Positions 22,340-32,800 of a stretch of 64,000 nucleotides of DNA are shown here, in pieces. The DNA comes from Lingula anatina (lineage: Eukaryota > Brachiopoda > Lingulata > Lingulida > Lingulidae). The notes beneath the pieces were generated by a model, which searched no databases, was not told where the DNA came from, and saw only the letters and a program-made list of their open reading frames with translations. Within the stretch, counting starts at the first letter, position 1, and the number at the start of each line of letters is the position of its first letter. Made by a program: the position numbers and the translations under genes. The DNA is taken from assembly GCF_001039355.2 (NCBI RefSeq), contig NW_019774280.1:337443-401442 (forward strand), read 5' to 3'.

Positions 22340-24203
22340 TGTTAAAAAAGATAACAATTGTCCGTGTGAGATTCATATTTCACGAGAAATACATCGTAAA
22401 CAGCCCATAGAAATATAATAAATTCCGTTTTACCACCAAAACAGCGGTTATTGTATTTATTCTGGAACATGTGCTTGCCATCAGACCATAGATGGCGATA
22501 CCTTCGAAATAATCTCTTCAGGAATAATAACACAAAATCAAACTTTTTGTAAAAAACCTTGAATAACTTTGAATGTCGGAATGAATTAGGTAACCATTGG
22601 TTAATATGGGAAACTCGTCTTTTACCGCAGGGAAAAACGTTGTTTTCGAAAAAGAACAGTTGTTATCCCTTTAAGGTGCTGTGTGGTGTGTGGCGACATA
22701 CTTACCAAGGAAATCCATTGCACCCAACATACTATTTGAGAAAACATGAAACCGGTGAGTCCATGGGAACCAAAGTGCCATCACTAAATGTGTGCATAGC
22801 ACAAATAATCCACCGCCAGTTCCGAACAGAATTCCAACAGATACAGCCACAAACTGTGGACTATTCGCAAAAGACGTCAGTATCAGTCCCAGTCCCATAA
22901 GAGATGCTCCAAGAGCTGTAAATTGCCGAAGACTGAACTCTCCAACTTTAGACAATGCCATGTAGATAAGGTTACTGAGGGATGTTTTGATCGCTAAGTA
23001 CACCGAGAGCGGGGCCCCTATGAAAAATAAATATAATTTTTTAAATTTGCGTTGGCGATAATTACATTGCGATTTTTTAAATGAGCACCATTAATACATA
23101 GCACGGTGACAGGCGCCGAGACTTAGGCCGCATTCAGAATAGATGATCCGCGGACTAACTGATCTGCGGACTAAACATGGCCGACCTCTCATCAAAATAA
23201 ATTGCTTAATCCCTTGATGGTCTCACCACCTCCACACGCGCCATTAAACGGATTAAATCTCGGCTCCGAGGTTTACCCAGCAGGCAAACGACATTGATTC
23301 TACGTTGATTCAACGTTGATCCACCAAAATTAACGTTGATTCAACGGTGAGTCAATGTCGTTTGTCTGCTGGGTAATTGCTAAGCCCTTGGAGGGATTGC
23401 GTGTAAGGAGGCGAGGAGTGGTTGAGAACATCCTCTTGTCGAATATCAAGGGCGAGACACCCTTCTAATATGAACCACTGAATATGCCTACTAGGAAATA
23501 TTTAAATACTCTTATCTTCCTCCACTGAAACTCATTGTTTCCCACCATTCGAAGGCGAGACGCCTAAAAGGGTAACAATAAGTAAAGAGAAAAACAAAGA
23601 AAAACAGAATACTCTTCATGCCTGTCTGAACAAGACATGGCTCATTACAGAAAACGAAAACGCCTAACCGTCTACTTACCCGTCTATCTTAAACTTTGCT
23701 AAAACCTGAAAATACCAAAGCCATTGGACAAAAAAGCACCTCTACAGCATATCGACTGAGCTCAAACCACAATTGCCCCAAATCTAAGTGCTAAAATGAC
23801 TCCCTTCGAGGGGGGCGAGGGTCGGCGAGGGTCGGCTTCATATCTTCGGCCTGTCATTCCTAAAAAACTGACCCCTCCCCCCTTCAAATAATCCTGGATC
23901 CGCCCCTGCTCCTGCCCTTACTTCCAGGCTACTTTGAATCCACCATATTTGGTCAATTCCTCCATTTAAAAGGATCTCAAATTTCTTGCAACAAACTGCA
24001 ATGTACCAGTGCTAATGCTATGTACCAAAAGCAAAAGAAAAAGCCTTACCCAGCAGTGCAAGAGACGACTCTGGAAATGTTTCATCCTGTTGGAAACACA
24101 AGATTACCGTTCCCCACGAACCTTCAATTCCAATTTCAACCAACAATAGAAGAATACAAATCCCCAGTACAATCCAACCTCTGTAAATACCAGGGGATAT
24201 CAT
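16684..24203 (-). CDS. Major facilitator superfamily transporter, monocarboxylate-transporter-like, copy 1
   Basis: Seven coding exons on the minus strand: 24203-24050, 23017-22706, 22225-22048, 21273-21156, 17828-17603, 17332-17189, 16844-16684. They total 1293 bp, 430 residues, with consistent phases and GT-AG introns. The N-terminus starts with YRGWIVLGICILLL, then a GSWG stretch, as in the first helix of SLC16-type transporters. Later come GILFGTGGGLFVL and MALWFPWTHRF (loop and helices 4-5), a hydrophilic central loop (STEQQEDGENEK), GIWAVAMCCKGFGYFLP starting the second half, MGMIGQTFASFVGD, and GVTGSYYAVFLSIASCFG near the last helix. About twelve membrane helices are expected. Length and layout fit a plasma-membrane organic-anion or monocarboxylate carrier; the substrate cannot be read from sequence. 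No stop or frameshift is seen. Confidence 0.85.
18729..18875. repeat. Dispersed repeat (GACAGAGAGTCCCCC type), copy 1
   Basis: GACAGAGAGTC, GTCCGCTT(T)CCCATTCATTTGTACAGGT and TTTCTGTTACACGG blocks match 31352-31506 and 34514-34670. No coding content. Confidence 0.6.
19651..19869. mobile_element. MITE with CCCCCTTTACACTGGAC ends, complete copy
   Basis: 219 bp with near-perfect inverted ends: CCCCCTTTACACTGGACGGC at the left, and the reverse complement of CCCCCTTTACACTGGACAGC at the right. The CGCAGAAA and TTTCTGCG segments also pair. It is related to the truncated copy at 5954. Confidence 0.8.
22286..22339. repeat. (CA)n(GA)n microsatellite in transporter copy 1
   Basis: CA dinucleotides followed by GA dinucleotides, just upstream (in gene sense) of exon 3. 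The same position in copy 2 (29766-29842) holds a longer tract. Confidence 0.8.
23276..23373. mobile_element. 98-bp TA-flanked palindromic MITE
   Basis: It begins CCCAGCAGGCAAACGACATT and ends with the near-exact inverse (AATGTCGTTTGTCTGCTGGG). TA flanks it on both sides. The homologous positions near 30797 and 33958 lack it. The interior has GTTGATTCAACG repeats. TA duplication is typical of Tc1/mariner-mobilised elements. Confidence 0.85.
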
Positions 24204-24932
24204 TGTCGTTTGTCTTTGCTGTCGTGTGTTTATCCCCAGTGTCCTCTCAGCACGCGTCTCCTCAGTTTTTTCTCACTTAATATTGAACAGAAATGACATG
24301 TCCTTGATAGTAATAAGAACCCACCGAGACAGTGACAACCGACGCTTCATTTACTTGTATGTGCGCCTGAAACTTGTTTTTTTCTTTCATGCGTAATCAG
24401 GCGCGAATCCACACCGCCTTGACCGGCGTCTGTAAGCCGGTGGGAATTTTTCAAGAGTGTGGTATGAAGACAGCATTCCGTTCTGAGTTTTTTAAATTGA
24501 GATGTATATGTACCTTCATTATTAGTGAGTGTTTAGCCAAATCTTATGTTAATCATGATCCCCATTAATGTTTAAGTAAAGATAAAGTAACAGGCGCTGA
24601 GCTTTACGCGAAATAGAGCAGATAATTGGCGAAGTAAAATGTCCATGTCAGGTATTTCTAAATATTGTAATGTAAATGCACGAAGTGTAAATTACCATAA
24701 CAAGGGTGCATGCATTGCCTAGATATATGTTAATTTATTCTACAACAGCTTCTGTTAATTCAGTTAATCATTATGATTACGTTTTATCGTTACTATATTC
24801 ATCTTAAATTCAGGTACTTTTACAAGTTTAACTGCTGGTTTACAGAGACATCTCCGCGATGAGTGCGATCGGAGGGACGCGTGGCTTCTCAAGGAGGACG
24901 ATCCCTATTTCAAAGGTTTTCGTGAGGCCTTA

Positions 24933-25157
24933 GACCCCATTTCCATAGATTTTAGATAGATCTATCCCTGTGGGGAGTCTCACTAGATTACTGTCAGCTT
25001 AGCCGGCTTAAGAGTCTGTCCCGCCTACTAAAAGCTGTAAGGGGGTAATTAACTATGGTGCGCGCACGGCTGACTGCAATTTAGCGTGAACCCCCAGGGA
25101 GTTAGGTCGATCTAAATCTTAATCTATAGATCGATCTAAATCTCTGGGAATACACCC
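24933..25157. mobile_element. PIF/Harbinger-type MITE, copy A
   Basis: 225 bp flanked by TTA on both sides. The ends are GACCCCATTTCCATAGATTT and an imperfect inverse ending in TCTGGGAATACACCC. GATCGATCTA motifs lie inside both ends. It is homologous over its full length, in opposite orientation, to 38936-39161 in YEATS2. Confidence 0.8.
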
Positions 25158-25412
25158 TTAGACTCTAGAAGGAAAACGTTGTTCAAGGAAGGGGTCGGAG
25201 TCGTACCAAAACGCTCAGATCCCGTGACGTCGGACGACGAATTACAACTGTGGGAGAGCGGCGTGTTAAATACCACAACTAGCACTGGACTCTCTTACTG
25301 TGTTTATTTTTATAATATGAAAATTTTCGGTTTTAGAGCTCGAGATGAACATGACGGCCTCATGGCCGAGCAATTTTCTTTTGGAGTGGAGGGGGGTAGG
25401 AAATATGGTATA

Positions 25413-25661
25413 GATAAAGTACGAGGCGCTGAGCTTTACGAGAAAAAAAGCAGAAAATTGGCGAGGCGAAGCCGAGACAATTATCTGCTCTATTTCTCGT
25501 AAAGCTCAGCGCCGAGTGCTTTATCTGGCTTAAAGGTATACCCCTGTAGATAAAGTACGAAGCGCTGAGCTTTACGCTAAACAGAGCAGATTATTGGCGA
25601 GGCGAAGCCGAGACAATTATCTGCTCTTTTTCGCGTGAAGCTCAGCGTCGAGTGCTTTATC
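25413..25661. repeat. Two tandem 113-bp palindromic repeats
   Basis: Palindromes at 25413-25525 and 25549-25661, spaced 136 bp. Each starts GATAAAGTACGA(G/A)GCGCTGA and ends with its inverse (AGCTCAGCG(C/T)CGAGTGCTTTATC), followed by TGGCTTAAAG. A single-arm remnant begins at 24583. Each strand could fold into a stem of about 50 bp with a GGCGAGGCGAAGCCGAGACAA centre. Confidence 0.8.
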
Positions 25662-25734
25662 TGGCTTAAAGCACGGTTCATGTGCGGTGACACCTATTGC
25701 GTCTGTGTCATGCAGTAGGTGACAACGCAGAAGT

Positions 25735-25945
25735 AACAACAGAAAACGACACCTCTCTTACTCAACTGATGGAAATTCCAACACAAACTCTCTTTAAAGC
25801 TGACATTAAAGATGAGCAGCCGGAGAGGTTCGAGAAGCCGTTGACTAGTTCTGAATTTTCTCAGAATTTGGCAGACAGAATACCAAACAAAACTCAAACA
25901 AGTACTAAATGGGCCATAAATCTGTTTAGTGACGGCGGACGTTAA
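25735..25945 (+). pseudogene. Fragment resembling the N-terminal core of a tyrosine-recombinase-like (Crypton/QRICH1-type) protein
   Basis: An open plus-strand frame includes SSEFSQNLADRIPNKTQTST and KWAINLFSD, then ends. The 'T..KWA(I/V)N.F' pattern after a short helical stretch recalls proteins with a Crypton-derived core. The rest of the domain is absent. This is a weak, motif-level assignment. Confidence 0.3.
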
Positions 25946-26950
25946 TTCCCTCGCCACGAAACATCCCCACTGACGTAAAAAACAAAACATTCACCAGCCA
26001 TTTCAATTGCTAATTGGTCGATTCTTTGTATAAATTTGTTTAATCCGTTCTTAAAGTTCGATCTATATATTTTAGATAAAACTGAAACAAGAAGGAAAAT
26101 AAAGCAAGAAACGACGGCTGTCTATCTGCCTCATCTAAAGAAAAAGCTCCAATCTAAGAAAAATAAGTTCGCAGAATTAAAGCAGGAAATTGATGTGTGA
26201 ATACAAAAAGAGCAACAGATGGCCACTTTTTATATCATATTAATAAACAAATTAATGTACGGAGTTAACATTTTGTATACAAAATAATAATAAAATTTAG
26301 TTTATACGAACATATTTTGGTAGGAGTATAGGCGCTAATAAAATTATAATAATAATTCTTTATCTTGAATGAAAAAGACAAATAATGGTAGTTACATATA
26401 TATTGGCTTTAACGTATCACATGTGAAACAATACAAAAGATAAACCGTCCTAAAAGAACAACGTTTTAACATATTAAATGTAAAGGTTCTCTTAAGACTG
26501 ACGGATTAACAGATTTAATGTCAAGATTTTCATGGACAAAATCTGACTAGATATAATAACAACTCTTCTAGTCACCCAAGATTTACCAATGCCCCACATT
26601 GTCATCGCGACCAGTCAAAGCAAACATGTCAGGGCCTAGTAGCATTATTGAAATAATTTTCACGCTAACGATTTCAAACTATAAATCTCAGCTTGGCTGC
26701 ACTGGAAATAGATCGTCAAATCTGCTGCAACATTCTGTCAGAATCGACTGGGAATATTTACCTTAAGCCGTTCGTGTCCTTCCAGCTATCATGTAGTTCT
26801 GAATTTCCCAGCTTGTGGGGTGACATACGAGATCTTAAATTTGTGTAGGTATATAATATGGGGCGGAAATGCCAAAGTAATAAAGCTCGAACCTTATTTA
26901 AGGGTTTCTTTGAAAAGGTAAGCCATCGCATAAAACGGAGGACTAAATAT

Positions 26951-29120
26951 TCAATTAAACGCATGGATGTCCTTCATTCTTTTTAGACTTTTCAAACCCC
27001 TCCACTTCCTGATGAATATAAGCAAAGACACTGCAAAAACGAACACGCCAAAACATGACGCCATGGACAGGAACACTGCGTAGTAGCTGCCTGTGACGCC
27101 ACGAATGTAGCCTGAAAAATAGTATGGGCATAAGTGACAAATACTGATATGAAAGATTCCAACAGCAGAGCATTAGTACCTTCAAATTTCCCTCTTTCTA
27201 GGCACTGCGAGTAAATAAATCCATATCGCAATGTTTACCTTAGTCATAAATACAAACTTGTCATTTAACATGTAATTTTTTTCAAAATCATATTTTTCAT
27301 ATATTAATGACTGTGAAATGAAAACAAAATGCTCTTCACGGTGTCTTAAATATCAGTGTGGTATTAATTCTTTAAATGAATCCCTTATTTCTGGAAATTA
27401 AACTGGCTGTTCACGGGGAATTGTAAATGTGTAACAACTGGACCTACCCGCCAAGTAGGGTCCCACAGTTCCTCCAACACCTTTGCTGAAACGCATCGTC
27501 ATGAATAACGTATCGATATTTTCTCCGTCCATGATTTCATTGTTGACTGGATAATACCCGGCAAGGTATGGACCAAGAACAAACCCCGTGACTAGAAAAA
27601 TTATATTAAACTTCGTTTGGAATAATTGCCACGTAAAATTTTATAATGTGACTATTATGCAATCCTGGTCTTTCTGTAAGAATGGTAGCCATATGACATG
27701 CGAATGGGCCGTTAAATTCAAGCATTCGTATATAGTTAAAAAATCCCCATACGTGTTTAGCTAGATTCTTGCCAAATTAACAACACTGTAACTAGAATAA
27801 CGTTAGAGAATATATTCGCAAAATCCTAGACGGAAGCTAATCACATAGGTCATAATTCAATTATTAAAAAGCACTCACTAGCACAATACACATATGAAGC
27901 AGTCAAAGATGTCGAATATGCTGCAATAATATTATTCACACTGAGCACCGTAGCCGCCACAGAGTTCGCCACCATGATATTCCCCTTCACATGATCTCCA
28001 ACAAATGAGGCAAACGTCTGTCCAATCATGCCCATGATCCCGAATACTGTTAAAACCTTCACTGCGTCATTTTCTTTATAACCAAGGTCTATCAAATGTT
28101 TTGGCTAAAGAAACGAAATCCATGGAAAATAATAGATATACTATGTATCAAAATTAAAATCCAACTGCAGATAAATTTAAGAATCATAATCAACCAAGAA
28201 TTATGTGAAAACCTACTATCACACGCTGTAAGCTGTTTGGTAGAGATTGGAAAGCACACTCTAACTCACTTTCTACTACGTCCAGTCGCTTCTTATCAGC
28301 AGCCAATATCCCAATACGCTGTTAAATACTTCTATTTAACAAAGTGGCCTTTTAATGACAAGAAATATAGATCTTCAGGCGGCAAAAATGGGTTTCAAAA
28401 AAGTCTATACTGTTTTGAAAACTGCTGAGAAAATCCTTTTGATCGGTTAATCTGTTTTCGTTTCCTAAGTTTCAAAATTGTTTGCCACACTCGTGATGTT
28501 TTTTTCGGCGTAATGCTATTTAATCAGCTCTTTACCATTGATTTGTAGGGCTGTTTAATTGGATGCTATTTAAATAGCATTTAAAAAACTATTTAGACAT
28601 GTGAAACATACAATAGCCATGAGGTTTACTTTACATACTTACTAATATAACCACTGGTAAGAAATAAGCAAATCCTTTACAACACATTGCCACAGCCCAG
28701 ATTCCATGAATGAAAACTTTAGAACGCCCAGACCATGGCGGTTTCCGAATAAACGTTGACCTGAAAGACCATCTTTGTACTCTTAAAACAAAAACAAATT
28801 ACATTTACATCTTTAGAAAAAGTAAAGTTTGCTTTTTGCATATCTCACTCAACTTGCGTCTCATTGTGGATTACACAGGTGAAAATATAACTTCAAAATA
28901 TTCAGATATGGCTGGAGGCATGCTCGACTTCATGGGGGGAAAATACCGCCCAGCTGCCGCATTAGGCTTGAGAGCCAGCAAACAAACAATTTATCTTTCA
29001 CTGCCAGACCAGGAACTTCACTGCCAGCAGCAGGTACCCGGACGGGGTCGACTAGCAAAACCTCTTCAATTTGTATTGGCTTGGAATTTTCTCCGCAAAT
29101 GAATTTTTTTGAAGTAATAT

Positions 29121-29155
<35 letters not shown>

Positions 29156-29763
29156 TTTTTCTTGGATATTTGACACCTATGATGGCTTTATCAAATCATC
29201 GAAATTAGCAGTGATTGCTATCGAAGTTATTTTTAACATTGTAAGGATTGTATACTGGTAAATTTCTTGGTTTTAAAATGTGGTATGGTTCAATGTCAAA
29301 GGCATTTTATATGCGTCTGTTTATTTCAGTGTTAATTGGCGGAGCTTTTGGAAATTCCATGATGCCCATGCAAAGGTTTTTGGTACTTTTAGAATGCCTT
29401 TTATGCGACTTAGAGAAATATACCAGATGATGCTTATTATATTGCCTTTTTTGTGGGTGAAACTGCATATTTTCTGGGCCATAAGGAAAAAATTCTTACT
29501 TCTGACAGCAGATATCAAAATTAACATACTTTTCATTTGCTCCATCTTCCTGTTGTTCTGTGGATGCTACTGGAGGACTGCCGAACACCACAAGTAGAAG
29601 AAAACCAAAGGATCCAAAAACAGCAGCATAAAGTCTAAATGCCCAGCGCCATCCCAGGGACGGGTCGGAGCACATTTTGGCATTGACAGCATTTAAAATT
29701 GATGGACCTGAAGTAATAGTTAAGAGTATGTGGATAACTTTACGTGCATCATTGAGAAATGGA

Positions 29764-29829
<66 letters not shown>

Positions 29830-32800
29830 CAGAGAGAGAGAGATGTTTAAAAAGATAACAATTGTCCGCGAAATTCATATTTCACGAGAAATACATTGTA
29901 AACAGCCCATAGATATATAATAAATTCTGTTTTACCACCAAAACAGCGGTTATTTTATTTATTCTGGAATGTGTGCTTGCCTTCAGAACATAGATGGCGA
30001 TACCTTCGTAATAATCTCTTGAAAAATTATAACACAAAATCAAACATTTCAGAAAAAAAAACTTGAATAACTTTGAATTTCATCATGGATTAATTAACCA
30101 TTGGTAAATATGGGAAAATCGTCTTTTACCGCATAAAAACCCGTTTTCTTCGAACAGTTGTTATCCCTGTAAGGAGTTGTGTGGGTGTGGCCCCATACTT
30201 ACCAAGAAAATCCATTGAACCCAACATACTGTTTGAGAAAACATGAAACCGGTGAGTCCATGGGAACCAACGTGCCATCACTAAATGTGTGCATAGCACA
30301 AATAATCCACCGCCAGTTCCAAACATAATTCCAAAAGATACAGCCACAAACTGTGGACTATTGGCAAAAGACGTCAGAAGCAATCCCAGCACCATGAGAG
30401 ATGCTCCAAGAGCTGTGAATTGCCGAAGACTGAACTCTCCAACTTTAGACAATGCCATGTAGATAAGGTTACTGAGGGATGTTTTGAACGCTAAGTACAC
30501 CGAGAGCGGGGCCCCTGTAAAAAATAAATACAATTTTTAAACTTTGCGTTGGTAATAATAACATTGCGATTTTTTAAAAATTTAACCCCATTCATACACA
30601 GCACGGTGACAGGCGCCACCAGCAAGCCCGGGCATTCTAAATCGAGACTTCAAGTTTCAGAACGGTAATCCGCTGACATACTGATCCGCGGACGAAATAT
30701 GGCTGACCTCTCTTCAAAGGATTGCTTAATCCTTTGATGGTCTCACTACCTCCACACGCGCCATTAAACGGATTAAATCTCGGCTCCGAGGTTTGATTGC
30801 TAGGCCCTTGCAGGGATTGCGTGTAAGAAGGCGGGGAGATTTAATCCGTTTAATGGCGCGTGTGGAAGGGGTGAGAACATCCTCTTGTCGAATACCAAGG
30901 GCGAGACACCCTTCTAATATGAACCACTGAATAGTAGGGAATATTTAAATATTCTTATCTACCTCCACTAAAACTCATCCCAGCATTCGAAGGCGAGACG
31001 CCTAAAAGGGTAACAATAACTAAAGAGAAAAACAAAGAAAAACAGAATACTCTTCATGTCTGTCTGAACAAGACATGGCTCATTACAGAAAACGAAAACG
31101 CCTAACCGTCCACTGTCACCCGTCTATCTTAAACTTTGCTAAAACCTGCGAGTTTACAGCTGAAAATACCAAAGCCATTGGACAAAAATCAAAGCAGTTC
31201 TACAGCATATCGACTGAGCTCAAACCACAATCGCCCCAAATCTAAGTGCTCAAATGACTCCCTTCGAATTAGAAAGCGCCTTTCTTCCTGAGCATATTCC
31301 ACGGAGGCTAAGGGCTTTCATTGATCATGTCGACCCCCTGCCGATGTTACATGACAGAGAGTCTCCCATGATAGACAGTCCGCTTCCCATTCATTTGTAC
31401 AGGTAAGCCTCGCCCTAGATTTTGACCCACTTAGGTCAGGCTAACCCTAACCATTATAACTAAATGGAGGGCGGGCTTTCTGTTACACGGGCCCTCAGTT
31501 TCATTACACTGGGAACCAAACACTTCAGTACAGGCGAGGAGATGAGAGGTACATTAATTGTCTTGACAGGACTGGTATAAATACCGACAAACCGGAAAGC
31601 CACAGGATATAGCCGTCCACTTCTAACATCTCAAGCGTGAAGGCATACACCAAATACAATGTCTGGGCGATCAAGAGGCTACTACAAATGGGGGCAAATG
31701 TCCAAATGTAGGTGCATCAAACCATGGAACTATTACTTCCATATTAGTCCATTAACCAGACGCCTGATTTTCAGCCACTGGTACCAAAAAGGGACGAATT
31801 CTCATAGTGATTTTTAGTAAGGCCTATGTCTCTAGTGTCCAAATATGTGTGATAGCCTTCTCATACTGCCATACTGGTAGCTTTTTGTGTGCTATCACAC
31901 TTATGACACCACCGAGATTAGGCCATGAGCCAAAGAAAGACTACGTCGTAGATATGAATGCAGATTTAGAAAGGACCAGTGCCCATCTATACAGCTTTCT
32001 TATTCTTTTATTCATATTCAGCACACCATGTAAGGCGCGACAGGTTCAACTTTAATCCACGATCCTTCCCAAAGCTGCTGACAAAGCTAGCTTTTCAGTG
32101 GCGGATTTAGGGGAGGGGGTGTCTGAAAAAATTACGCCAATGGTCCACTTATAAAATAAGAATTTAACTAGCTGAATCATAGTTCTAAACTGTACCAAAT
32201 GACACCTTTCGCTCTTTAAAATGCCAAAAAATCTTGGGGCCCTTCAGCAGGCCCCGAACCCCATGCCATGGGAGAGGAGGGCGTGGGTCGGCTTCACATC
32301 CGCAGCCTGTTATTCCTAAAAACCGGACACCCCCTTAAAATAACCCTGTAACCTCCCTGGCTCCTGTCCTTACTTCCATGCTACTATGAAACCACCACAA
32401 CATATTTCGTCAATTCCTCCATTTAAAAGGATTTCAAATTTCTTGCAACAAACTGCAATGTACCAGTACTAATGCTACAGGGTTACCACTTAATATGGAA
32501 TATTATTTTTTGGCGAGTAAATTTTCCACAAAATATTTATTTTCTCTCTAACTACTTTACATCCAAATCTGAGGTGTCACTCCCTGAGTAGCCAGGTGTG
32601 TTTCCTAATTACCATACAACTCTCGAAACAATTGATGCATGCAGTTGCATTTTCTGTGGTCAGAAATGTGAGGGGTGGTCTTTTCGGCAATTTCTGCCCT
32701 TGTATAAAAACGCATGGGTTTGGTCAATCTTTGGAGTGTGTTTAGAGAAGCAACAAAGGGATCGCACTGAAACTTGACAGGTACCTTATTGAAGATATGG

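Larger units (their letters stand above)
15959..24575. repeat. Tandem duplication unit 1 (transporter copy 1)
   Basis: From GAATACAAAGAGAGCAACGG to ATTAATGTTTAAGTA this segment aligns with 26198-36165 through exons, introns and 3' flank. The units are interrupted by different insertions: in unit 1, about 2.8 kb at 18001-20798 and 98 bp at 23276-23373. Confidence 0.85.
24576..26197. other. Spacer between the two duplication units
   Basis: Not part of either unit. It holds a half palindrome (24583-24630), a Harbinger-type MITE (24933-25157), two 113-bp palindromes and a recombinase-like coding fragment (25735-25945). No intact gene was seen. Confidence 0.6.
30493..32477. repeat. Redundant segment, first copy
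   Basis: From GTACACCGAGAGCGGGGCCC to the Tc1-like insertion. It matches 33658-35622 with only scattered differences, including the first bases of transporter exon 2. See the join at 33657. Confidence 0.85.

Noticed and set aside
22023-22376. Longer reading of transporter exon 3 through the CA/GA tract
   Set aside because: The acceptor at 22226-22227 joins in phase with exon 2; the upstream frame (VCVCVC) is microsatellite translation.
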